The notes under the pieces were generated by a model that worked only from the letters and a program-made list of their open reading frames with translations, did no database searches and had not been told where the DNA came from. A stretch of 5,170 bases of DNA from Alphaproteobacteria bacterium (GTDB taxonomy: Bacteria; Pseudomonadota; Alphaproteobacteria; Puniceispirillales; UBA1172): positions 1-5,170 of the forward strand of contig JAGWAQ010000109.1 in the NCBI GenBank assembly GCA_021296375.1, written 5' to 3'. The position numbers and the translations under genes are program-made. Shown one piece after another: positions 1 through 5,170 of the stretch (positions are counted from its first letter, which is position 1; the number at the start of each line of letters is the position of its first letter).

Positions 1-687
1 CATGTCTTTGGCCATCGGCAGGTCAAGCAACCGGCACAGCAATGCCGCCGCGTCGCCGCCATGGGCGCGCACCAGCATATGATCTTTTGACGATACCGCC
101 TGCACAAGATCACCATTGCGGATCGCGTCATCAGGCACGATCGCCGCCAGCAGGCGCGGCACGCCAAGATCAATCGTCAGGCTGGAGACCCCGGCGCGAT
201 CAAGCGCAACAAGCGCGGCAATCGCAAGCTCGGCGTCATGCAAGGTTTTATTGGCGCCGATCATCTCTGCCCCGACTTGCGTCAATTGCCGCTCAGGGTT
301 CAGGGGGTCCGGCTTGACCCGCAGCACATCACCGGAATAGGCAAGGCGCAACGGCCGCGGCTGATGCGCCATGCGGGAGCGGGCAATACGGGCAATCTGC
401 GCCGTCATATCCGCGCGAATGGCCATCATGCGGCTCGATTGCGGGTCCATCACCCGGAAGGTGTTTTGCGCCAGCACAGCCCCCGGCCCATCGGCCAGCA
501 ATGTGTCCTCAAATTCCACCAGGGGCGGTTTGACCCGCGCGTACCCAAGGGCTGCGAAACTCCCCATAATAGAGGAAACCGCGGAGGCTTCGCGGGCGGC
601 TTCAACCGGCATCAAATCGCTCAACCCTGCGGGCAGCAGACCTTTGGATTTGGCCCCTTTCGACGGGGATGTGGGCGCATTTGCCAT
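1..687 (-). CDS. hisZ: ATP phosphoribosyltransferase regulatory subunit HisZ (partial, N-terminal 229 residues)
   Basis: This open frame has no stop before the left edge, so only the N-terminal part is present (family length is usually about 360-400). It begins MANAPTSPSKGAKSKGLLPA and has the class II aminoacyl-tRNA synthetase-like core of HisZ. Visible signs are GLSDLMPVEA (21-30), the GYARVKPPLVEFED stretch (49-61), a motif-2-like segment FRVMDPQSSRMMAIRADMTAQIARIA (in pieces, 77-102), then RPLRLAYSGDVLRVKP (111-126) and PERQLTQVGAEMIG (131-144). HisZ is a catalytically inactive histidyl-tRNA synthetase paralogue. In the cytoplasm it joins short HisG to form the ATP phosphoribosyltransferase of the first histidine step and gives it histidine sensitivity. 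The MDPQSSRMMAIRADMT wording favours HisZ over true HisRS. The ATG at 687-685 has AAGG at 698-695, seven bases upstream, and an in-frame TAA four codons upstream, so the start is firm. The gene lies downstream of serA on the same strand, but an opposing ankyrin gene separates them. Confidence 0.92.
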   Translation of the reverse strand, partial: MANAPTSPSKGAKSKGLLPAGLSDLMPVEAAREASAVSSIMGSFAALGYARVKPPLVEFEDTLLADGPGAVLAQNTFRVMDPQSSRMMAIRADMTAQIARIARSRMAHQPRPLRLAYSGDVLRVKPDPLNPERQLTQVGAEMIGANKTLHDAELAIAALVALDRAGVSSLTIDLGVPRLLAAIVPDDAIRNGDLVQAVSSKDHMLVRAHGGDAAALLCRLLDLPMAKDM

Positions 688-708
688 AAGACAACCTTAA
701 TGCCTGAT

Positions 709-735
709 GAAGTGGGGGTATATGACCCCTACTTC
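709..735. promoter_or_regulatory. 11-bp inverted repeat in the hisZ leader
   Basis: The arms GAAGTGGGGGT (709-719) and ACCCCTACTTC (725-735) pair over 11 positions with one mismatch (G714 opposite T730) around a five-base ATATG loop. The repeat ends 21 bases before the hisZ start codon and lies between it and the possible promoter. In a hisZ transcript it would form a hairpin with 10 Watson-Crick pairs and one A-C mismatch. No run of T follows in either direction, so it does not look like a standard terminator. It could be an operator for a dimeric regulator or an RNA hairpin near the ribosome site. The structure is seen directly; its function is unknown. Confidence 0.6.
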
Positions 736-750
736 CTACCTCAGCCCATG

Positions 751-779
751 ATTTTCTGCAATCAGAAAGCGCCGCTCAA
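751..779 (-). promoter_or_regulatory. possible hisZ promoter
   Basis: On the minus strand TTGAGC (779-774) is followed after 17 bases by GAAAAT (756-751). Each hexamer matches four of six positions of the sigma-70 consensus. Transcription would start near 744 and give a leader of roughly 57 bases containing the 709-735 hairpin. A separate promoter is expected because the opposing ankyrin gene cuts hisZ off from serA. The match is modest and unsupported by other evidence. Confidence 0.35.
753..768. repeat. short perfect inverted repeat overlapping the possible hisZ promoter
   Basis: TTTCTG (753-758), a four-base CAAT loop and CAGAAA (763-768) form a perfect 6-bp palindrome. It covers the downstream part of the spacer and part of the proposed -10 hexamer of hisZ, a typical place for a repressor site. 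Six-bp palindromes occur by chance, so an operator role is only a suggestion. Confidence 0.35.
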
Positions 780-816
780 AGGCCCGCCCCCGCCGGATCC
801 GCATTTCTGGCGAGCG

Positions 817-831
817 TTAAACTTTCCTTAA
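817..831. promoter_or_regulatory. CtrA-type box TTAA-N7-TTAA
   Basis: Positions 817-820 and 828-831 are both TTAA with exactly seven bases between them, the full consensus of the alphaproteobacterial cell-cycle regulator CtrA. It lies in the divergent region, 106 bases upstream of the ankyrin gene's start and about 70 bases upstream of the inferred hisZ transcription start. The flanking run is AT-rich in an otherwise GC-rich region. The match is exact, but no binding has been shown and the genome's CtrA status is unknown. I found no convincing -35/-10 pair for the ankyrin gene around it. Confidence 0.45.
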
Positions 832-920
832 CTTTTTGCGGTTAGGATAGGTGCGTCTTCTGACTTTTCCTGAAATGAGTTGGATGACCGCTCATCAGTT
901 TTGCCCTGACATCACGCGCA

Positions 921-927
921 AGAGAGG
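921..927 (+). promoter_or_regulatory. ribosome binding site deciding the ankyrin gene start
   Basis: AGAGAGG lies ten bases before the ATG at 938. In-frame starts further upstream (GTG 851, ATG 875, ATG 884) have no comparable purine-rich site, and the 29 extra residues they would add do not look like part of an ankyrin fold. The ATG at 938 is therefore preferred. Confidence 0.6.
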
Positions 928-937
928 ATCACCGCTC

Positions 938-1474
938 ATGACTGAACTTCCCATCACCCTTGATATTCATGATGCCGCCGCCACGGGTGACATCACCAAG
1001 ATTCTGGATTTGCTGAAGTCGGGCGAGGATATCGAGGCGCGAACACGCACCGGATTAACCCCTTTGCATGTCGCGGCGTTTTTTGGCCAGCCCGATGCCA
1101 TGACCATCCTGATCGGCGCAGGGGCGCGAATTGATGCCCGCGCCAAGCATGGCCGCACGCCGTTCCACGTCCCTGCCCTGAGCGGCGGAACCCCCCTGCA
1201 TCTGGCGGCATGGATGGGCCAGCTTGATGCGGTTCTGATCTTGCTCGAGGTGGGGGCAGATATGAACGCCCGCAACCATTATTTTTCGGGAACACCGCTT
1301 CATCTGGCGGCCAGCGAAGGCCACAGGAATGTGATCGCCGCACTGCTGGACAATGGCGCTGATGCCAGTGCCAACAACGCCGAAAACAACCGCCCCATCG
1401 ACCTGATTAAATCCACCGCCGACGCTTATCAAACGCCGGAATGGCAACGTCTTTATGACGCGACACAGGACTAA
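938..1474 (+). CDS. small ankyrin-repeat protein (178 residues)
   Basis: The protein is almost wholly made of ankyrin repeats, which bind other proteins. There is no signal peptide, membrane segment or catalytic domain, so a cytoplasmic binding or adaptor role is likely, with the partner unknown. A degenerate N-terminal repeat (about 10-38: HDAAATGDITKILDLLKSGE) is followed by a full repeat at 39-71 (GLTPLHVAAFFG). An 11-residue stub GRTPFHVPALS follows (72-82), then full repeats at 83-116 (GGTPLHLAAWMG, ADMNARN) and 118-150 (GTPLHLAASEGH, ALLDNGADA). A capping tail containing RPIDLIKSTADA and ending YDATQD completes it. The start at 938 is chosen for its AGAGAGG site. It is transcribed against serC-serA and hisZ, its stop lies 23 bases from the serA stop, and a CtrA-type box lies upstream. 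Ankyrin genes are a common accessory class in alphaproteobacteria, and the family label gives no specific job. Confidence 0.85.
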   Translation: MTELPITLDIHDAAATGDITKILDLLKSGEDIEARTRTGLTPLHVAAFFGQPDAMTILIGAGARIDARAKHGRTPFHVPALSGGTPLHLAAWMGQLDAVLILLEVGADMNARNHYFSGTPLHLAASEGHRNVIAALLDNGADASANNAENNRPIDLIKSTADAYQTPEWQRLYDATQD

Positions 1475-1475
1475 T

Positions 1476-1494
1476 GCCGGTTATACCCCCTGGC
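1476..1494. terminator. weak hairpin between converging ankyrin and serA genes
   Basis: GCCGG (1476-1480) can pair with CC plus GGC (1489-1490, 1492-1494) across a one-base bulge and an eight-base loop. It fills most of the 23-base gap between the two stop codons and could slow transcription from both sides. The stem is short and no T run follows, so this is a weak call. Confidence 0.2.
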
Positions 1495-1497
1495 TGA

Positions 1498-3099
1498 TTA
1501 CCCGAAATTCAGGGTGTCGGCACGGACAACCTGCGGCAAGCCGCGAAGGGCATCCACAAATTCCAGGTCTGGCACATCGTCGATTTCAACAAGGGCAATC
1601 GCTTCCCCCCCAACATCACGGCGACCGAGATGGAAAGTGGCAATATTGATCCCCTTATCGCCGCAAAGCGAGCCAAGATCCCCGATAAACCCGGGCTTGT
1701 CGTAATTGCGCAGGTACAGAAGATTGCTGGGGAAATCGCTTTCAACGCCAATGCCCTGCACCTCGACGATCCGCGGCATGGAACCCGCCACCAGTGTTCC
1801 CGCAATGGTGCGCGAGACATCATCCCCGCCTTGGGCGCGATAACTGATGGAAACACGGATCATGCTCTGATAGTCGCAAGGGCGGTCATGGCGGACGGCG
1901 GAAACATTGATCCCGCGGGATTGCGCCAGGCTTGAGGCATTGACCATATTGGCAGAAGCCATCACCGGGGCCATCAACCCCGCCAGCCAGGCCGCCATCA
2001 CCGGATCGGTATTCAGCCCTGATGCCGCGCCCTCAAATTCCACCGACACGGTTTTAAGCGCGGTCTTTGTCACCTGCCCCAGGATTGAGCCGAGCTTATT
2101 GGCAAGCTCCATGTACGGCACCAGAATTGGCGCTTCCTCGGCGGTCACATTAGGCATGTTGATGGCGTTGCTGACCGCGCCATCGAGCAGGTAATCGGAA
2201 ATCTGGTCAGCGATCTGAAGGGCGACCTTTTCCTGCGCTTCGGCGGTAGAGGCCCCAAGATGCGGCGTCGCCACAAGGTTAGGCGCATCAAACAGGATAT
2301 TCTCACGCGCGGGTTCCTCAACAAAAACATCCATGGCGGCGCCCGCAAGATGGCCGGTTTCCAGCGCCCCGCGCAAGGCAACTTCATCCACCAATCCGCC
2401 ACGGGCGCAATTGATCAACCTTGCCCCGCGCTTCATTTTGGCGATTGCTGACGCGTCGATGATATTGCGGGTGGCGTCGGTCAAGGGGGTGTGAAGCGAA
2501 ACATAATCCGCTTTCGCCAGCAGATCATCCAGCTCAAGCTTTTCGACCCCAAGGGTTTTGGCCTTGTCTTCGCTTAAGTAAGGGTCAAACACCATGACCT
2601 TCATTTTCAACCCCTGGGCGCGGTCGGCGACGATCGACCCGATGTTCCCGCAGCCCACAAGCCCAAGCCGCTTGCCCGTGACTTCCGTGCCGACAAAGGC
2701 TGATTTTTCCCACTTGCCCGCGACCGTCGAGGCATGGGCCTGGGGGATCATCCGCGATGACGCCAGCATCATGGAAATCGCATGTTCGGCGGTGGTGACG
2801 GCGTTGCCATGCGGCGTGTTCATCACCACAATCCCGTGGTGAGTGGCGGCGGCAATATCGATGTTATCCACCCCGATGCCGGCGCGCCCCACGACCTTGA
2901 GCTTGCCGCCCGCGATATGGTCCAGCACCTCTTTCGTGACTTTGGTGGCTGATCGAATGGCAAGACCATCGTAATCACCAAGAACAGAAAGCAGTTCATC
3001 AGCATCAAGGCCGGGGCGGTAATCCACCTCAATCCCCCGATCCTTGAAAATCTGAACCGCTGTTTCGCTTAATTTGTCGCTGATCAATACACGTGGCAT
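1498..3099 (-). CDS. serA: D-3-phosphoglycerate dehydrogenase SerA, long ACT-domain form
   Basis: SerA oxidises 3-phosphoglycerate to 3-phosphohydroxypyruvate with NAD+, the committed step of serine synthesis in the cytoplasm. The 533 residues match the long form. The split substrate-binding domain covers about 1-100 and 285-320, with RAGIGVDNID at 72-81. The Rossmann domain lies between, with GCGNIG at 149-154 and the NAD-ribose aspartate D172 in FDPY. The catalytic set typical of D-2-hydroxyacid dehydrogenases is present: R233 in CARGG, E262 in VEEPA and H280 in TPHLGAST. An intervening domain (about 320-455) leads to a C-terminal ACT domain (about 458-533, LYLRNYDKPGFIGDLG), the usual site of serine feedback. 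Nothing is missing. The ATG at 3099-3097 has AAAGGA at 3112-3107, seven bases upstream. SerC ends 26 bases upstream on the same strand, so the two are very probably one operon. Confidence 0.98.
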   Translation of the reverse strand: MPRVLISDKLSETAVQIFKDRGIEVDYRPGLDADELLSVLGDYDGLAIRSATKVTKEVLDHIAGGKLKVVGRAGIGVDNIDIAAATHHGIVVMNTPHGNAVTTAEHAISMMLASSRMIPQAHASTVAGKWEKSAFVGTEVTGKRLGLVGCGNIGSIVADRAQGLKMKVMVFDPYLSEDKAKTLGVEKLELDDLLAKADYVSLHTPLTDATRNIIDASAIAKMKRGARLINCARGGLVDEVALRGALETGHLAGAAMDVFVEEPARENILFDAPNLVATPHLGASTAEAQEKVALQIADQISDYLLDGAVSNAINMPNVTAEEAPILVPYMELANKLGSILGQVTKTALKTVSVEFEGAASGLNTDPVMAAWLAGLMAPVMASANMVNASSLAQSRGINVSAVRHDRPCDYQSMIRVSISYRAQGGDDVSRTIAGTLVAGSMPRIVEVQGIGVESDFPSNLLYLRNYDKPGFIGDLGSLCGDKGINIATFHLGRRDVGGEAIALVEIDDVPDLEFVDALRGLPQVVRADTLNFG

Positions 3100-3125
3100 G
3101 ATGATGTCCTTTGTCCGTAATGACG

Positions 3126-4313
3126 TTATTGCGCTGTTGCGCGCATGTGAATGGTATGAAGACCCCAGTCGATCCAGTTGGTGAGCGCGGCCAGATCTTC
3201 CGCCTCGACCGTCGGCCCGCCCCAGATGCGCAAGCCGGGGGGCGCGTCACGATAAGCGTCGATATCAAGCGCAACCCCTTCTTCTTCCAGCAATGCCGTC
3301 AGGTCTTTGGCCAGTTTCGCTTGCTCTTCCGGGGGCGATGCCGTGAACCAGTCTGCCGTGATGGTCAGGGTGATGGAGGTGGGGGAAATCGCCGATCGGT
3401 CCTGCGCCAGATAGGCGAGGTCATTATGGCCCTTCATCCAGTTGTCGATAACGGTAAAATTGGCATCTGTGCGGGCGATCAACCCGTCCAGCCCCCCGAC
3501 CGATTGCGCCCATTCCAGCGCGTCAATCGCGTCTTCGACACACAGCATCGACGGGGTGTTGATGGTGGCGCCGGTGAAAATTCCGGCGATCAGCTTGTTG
3601 TCCTTGGCGAGCTGAAAGATTTTCGGGATCGGCCATGGCGGGGTGTAGCTTTCCAGCCGCTGAACCGCTTTCGGGGACAGCACAAGCACGCCGTGGGCCG
3701 CCTCACCTCCGAGGGATTTTTGCCAGGAAAACGTCACTACATCGAGCTTGTCAATCGGCATGGGCATGGCAAAAGCAGCGGAGGTGGCATCAGCAATGAT
3801 CAGCCCTTCACGCCCGGAATTGATCCAGTGATCATGTCGAACTCTTACGCCAGCGGAAGTGCCGTTCCATGTCAGGACAACATCACGGTCATCCTCAAGC
3901 TGGCCGAAATCCGGCAATTGCCCGTAAGGCGCGTCAAAAATACGGAGATCATCAAGCTTGAGCTGTTTGGCGGCATCCGTCGCCCAGGACTTGCCAAAGG
4001 CATCCCAGACCAGCATATCCACCCCCCGCGCGCCGAGCAGTGACCACATGGCCATTTCAACCGCGCCGGTATCAGAAGCGGGCACGATCCCGATCAGGTA
4101 ATCATCAGGCAGGCGCAACAACTGGCGCATTAAATCAAGGGAATATTGGAGTTTGGCTTTGCCGGGTTTGGCGCGGTGGGACCGGCCGAGGCAAGCATCC
4201 GATAAAACGTCGGGAGACCAGCCTGGTCGCTTTCGGGTGGGGCCACTGGAAAAATGGCAATTGGCAGGACGCCGCGTGGGACGCGACAACGAAATGCGTG
4301 CTGAAGGTTTCAT
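3126..4313 (-). CDS. serC: phosphoserine aminotransferase SerC (alphaproteobacterial type)
   Basis: SerC transfers an amino group from glutamate to 3-phosphohydroxypyruvate, making phosphoserine. It is PLP-dependent, and the family often serves vitamin B6 synthesis as well. The 395-residue product matches the alphaproteobacterial/Methanosarcina-type branch rather than the E. coli type. Visible are CHFSSGPTRKRPGW (19-32), LGRSHRAKPGKAKL (42-55), GIVPASDTGAVEMAMWSLLGAR (in pieces, 75-96) and TWNGTSAGVRV (148-158). IADATSAAFA (173-182) supplies the ring-nitrogen aspartate D175, and TFSWQKSLGGEAAHGVLVLSP (in pieces, 194-213) supplies the PLP lysine K199. INTPSMLCVEDAIDALEW (251-268) and YRDAPPGLRIWGG (354-366) follow. 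The start at 4313-4311 is preferred because AGAGGA lies seven bases upstream. The longer frame begins with TTG inside the predicted -35 box and adds 27 residues unlike the family. It is the first gene of the serC-serA operon. Confidence 0.95.
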   Translation of the reverse strand: MKPSARISLSRPTRRPANCHFSSGPTRKRPGWSPDVLSDACLGRSHRAKPGKAKLQYSLDLMRQLLRLPDDYLIGIVPASDTGAVEMAMWSLLGARGVDMLVWDAFGKSWATDAAKQLKLDDLRIFDAPYGQLPDFGQLEDDRDVVLTWNGTSAGVRVRHDHWINSGREGLIIADATSAAFAMPMPIDKLDVVTFSWQKSLGGEAAHGVLVLSPKAVQRLESYTPPWPIPKIFQLAKDNKLIAGIFTGATINTPSMLCVEDAIDALEWAQSVGGLDGLIARTDANFTVIDNWMKGHNDLAYLAQDRSAISPTSITLTITADWFTASPPEEQAKLAKDLTALLEEEGVALDIDAYRDAPPGLRIWGGPTVEAEDLAALTNWIDWGLHTIHMRATAQ

Positions 4314-4320
4314 AACCCCA

Positions 4321-4326
4321 TCCTCT
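4321..4326 (-). promoter_or_regulatory. ribosome binding site deciding the serC start
   Basis: On the minus strand AGAGGA (4326-4321) is followed by seven bases and then ATG at 4313. It settles the choice against the longer frame that begins at 4394. It lies eight bases downstream of the leader hairpin. Confidence 0.75.
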
Positions 4327-4334
4327 AAAATGTG

Positions 4335-4354
4335 GCCACTCGTTGGGGAGTGGC
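4335..4354 (-). promoter_or_regulatory. hairpin in the serC leader; candidate serC RNA motif
   Basis: GCCACTC (4335-4341) and GAGTGGC (4348-4354) form a perfect 7-bp stem with a six-base loop. The hairpin falls wholly in the predicted 5' leader, between the serC promoter and the ribosome site, and in the serC direction CACATTTTAG follows it. A conserved 'serC' leader RNA is known upstream of serC-serA operons in alphaproteobacteria, so this may be a member. I cannot compare it with the family model here. A short attenuator or protein-binding hairpin is also possible. Confidence 0.5.
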
Positions 4355-4366
4355 GGCCCGCTGATG

Positions 4367-4394
4367 AAAATAGTCGCTTGAACGATATTGTCAA
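4367..4394 (-). promoter_or_regulatory. serC-serA operon promoter
   Basis: On the minus strand a perfect -35 TTGACA (4394-4389) is followed after 16 bases by TATTTT (4372-4367), which matches four of six -10 positions. Transcription would start near 4360 and give a leader of about 46 bases with the hairpin and the ribosome site. It is the strongest sigma-70-like promoter in the window. Confidence 0.6.
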
Positions 4395-4406
4395 CCCCTT
4401 CCCTCA

Positions 4407-4420
4407 CGGCACATCTGCCG
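4407..4420. repeat. short perfect inverted repeat between serC and the GST gene
   Basis: CGGCA (4407-4411), a CATC loop and TGCCG (4416-4420) form a perfect 5-bp palindrome. It lies 12 bases upstream of the serC -35 box and 37 bases before the GST start, so it could be an operator shared by the divergent genes. Its small size makes chance a real possibility. Confidence 0.25.
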
Positions 4421-4457
4421 ATAAACTGGAGGCGATTTTGACATAGGGATTTCAACG

Positions 4458-5156
4458 ATGACTTCAGCTCCGATTTTATACGACCTCATCACCAAGGATG
4501 GTGCGGCCTTGAGCCCCTGGTGCTGGCACGCGAAAATGGCGCTCGCCCATAAGGGCATTGCGGCGGAGGTGAAACCCCTTGACTTCACCCAGAAGGACCA
4601 GGTGATCGCGGCGGGAGGCAAATCCTTTCCGCTGATGGTGGAGGCTGATGGCACGGTCAGTGACGATTCCAAAATCATCACCGATCGTCTGGAGGAGATT
4701 TGCCCCACCCCGACGCTTTTCCCCGGCGGGGCCGCCAGCCATGCCGCTTATGATTTCATGCATCGTTATGTTCAGACCATCCTCTTTCCGACGGTGGTGA
4801 AAATCATCCTGAAAGATATTCCCGATGTGCTGGATGGCGCTGACCGTGATTATTTCATTGAAAGCCGCACGACACGATTTGGCAAAAGCCTTGATGAGGT
4901 CTGCGCGCAACGCGACGCCCATCGCGAGACTTTAAGCACCCAGCTTGACCCGTTCCGCAAGGCACTGGCGAAAGGCGGCTTTATCAGCGGCGATACCCCC
5001 GCCATGGCTGATTACCTGCTGTTCGGGGTGATGCAATGGGCGCGGGTATGCTCACCCTACGCCTTGATCAGCGCGGATGATGCGCTCACCCCATGGATGG
5101 AAAGCCTGCTCGACCTGCATGGCGGATTGGGGCGCGCCACGCCTGCTGCAAGCTGA
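4458..5156 (+). CDS. glutathione S-transferase family protein, LigE/beta-etherase-like
   Basis: This 232-residue cytoplasmic protein has the two-domain GST layout. The N-terminal thioredoxin-like domain (about 5-85) shows ILYDLITKDGAALSPWCWHA (in pieces, 6-25), with S19 at the position of the conserved active-site serine of LigE-type enzymes. The cis-proline region is FPLM (P58), and D70-S71 are the usual glutathione gamma-glutamyl contacts. The helical C-terminal domain carries marks of the LigE-like group: RDYFIESR (130-137), FGKSLDEV (141-148), GDTPAMADYLLFGVMQWAR (178-196, with the G...D helix-capping pair G178/D185) and a closing LDLHGGLGR (218-226). LigE itself cleaves lignin aryl ethers with glutathione, but many homologues lack lignin-related roles, so the substrate is unknown. 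AGGGA (4445-4449) lies eight bases before the ATG. The gene is divergent from serC-serA and shares a 144-base control region with it. Confidence 0.88.
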   Translation: MTSAPILYDLITKDGAALSPWCWHAKMALAHKGIAAEVKPLDFTQKDQVIAAGGKSFPLMVEADGTVSDDSKIITDRLEEICPTPTLFPGGAASHAAYDFMHRYVQTILFPTVVKIILKDIPDVLDGADRDYFIESRTTRFGKSLDEVCAQRDAHRETLSTQLDPFRKALAKGGFISGDTPAMADYLLFGVMQWARVCSPYALISADDALTPWMESLLDLHGGLGRATPAAS

Positions 5157-5170
5157 TCAGGCAACAAACT

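Noticed and set aside
735..803. Tiny leader peptide upstream of hisZ on the minus strand, about 22 codons
   Set aside because: It overlaps the proposed promoter, has no ribosome site and contains a single histidine codon, so it does not support a classical histidine attenuator.
238..831. 197-residue open frame on the plus strand
   Set aside because: Most of it lies opposite hisZ, whose motifs are clear, and its tail runs through the control region with low-complexity proline-rich sequence.
851..937. Upstream starts for the ankyrin protein (GTG 851, ATG 875, ATG 884)
   Set aside because: None has a ribosome site like that before 938, and the added residues are not ankyrin-like.
3111..4043. 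310-residue open frame on the plus strand
   Set aside because: It lies opposite serC and shows no family features; the serC frame on the other strand has full catalytic motifs. It is a shadow of GC-rich coding sequence.
4314..4394. N-terminal extension of serC by 27 residues
   Set aside because: The start would be TTG inside the predicted -35 box, the stretch includes the leader hairpin and the AGAGGA site, and the extra residues do not resemble the family.
4438..4443. TTGACA on the plus strand as a -35 box for the GST gene
   Set aside because: It is only 14 bases before the start codon, so transcription would begin inside the gene, and no -10 lies at the right distance. A weaker pair, TTCCCT (4399-4404) and TAAACT (4422-4427), is possible but too poor to list.

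Overview
The window looks like chromosomal DNA of an alphaproteobacterium with fairly high GC content. The evidence is the amino-biosynthesis gene neighbourhood, the alphaproteobacterial form of SerC, a long SerA with a C-terminal ACT domain, a HisZ subunit, a LigE-like glutathione transferase and a CtrA-type palindrome (TTAA-N7-TTAA). The order or genus cannot be fixed from the sequence. All five genes read as intact or edge-truncated housekeeping or accessory genes. There is no sign of an insertion sequence, phage, CRISPR array, tRNA or rRNA.

Layout, left to right. (1) Positions 1-687, minus strand: the first 229 codons of hisZ, running off the left edge. (2) Positions 688-937: a 250-base divergent control region between hisZ and an ankyrin-repeat gene. 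It holds an 11-bp-stem inverted repeat close to the hisZ start, a second short inverted repeat overlapping a possible hisZ promoter, and a perfect CtrA-type box. (3) Positions 938-1474, plus strand: a small 178-residue ankyrin-repeat protein. (4) Positions 1498-3099, minus: serA, converging on the ankyrin gene with only 23 bases between stop codons. (5) Positions 3126-4313, minus: serC, 26 bases upstream of serA and surely its operon partner. (6) Positions 4314-4457: a divergent control region with a strong serC promoter and a hairpin in the serC leader. (7) Positions 4458-5156, plus: a LigE-like glutathione S-transferase family protein.

SerA and SerC carry out the first two steps of serine synthesis from 3-phosphoglycerate. 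HisZ activates the short form of HisG at the entry to histidine synthesis. From memory, serC-serA-hisZ is a recurring order in alphaproteobacteria. Here the ankyrin gene sits between serA and hisZ in the opposite direction, so hisZ probably needs its own promoter. I did not find a clearly new multi-gene system. The points most worth a second look are the two leader hairpins (hisZ and serC), the CtrA-like box and the against-the-grain ankyrin gene, which contains one truncated repeat.
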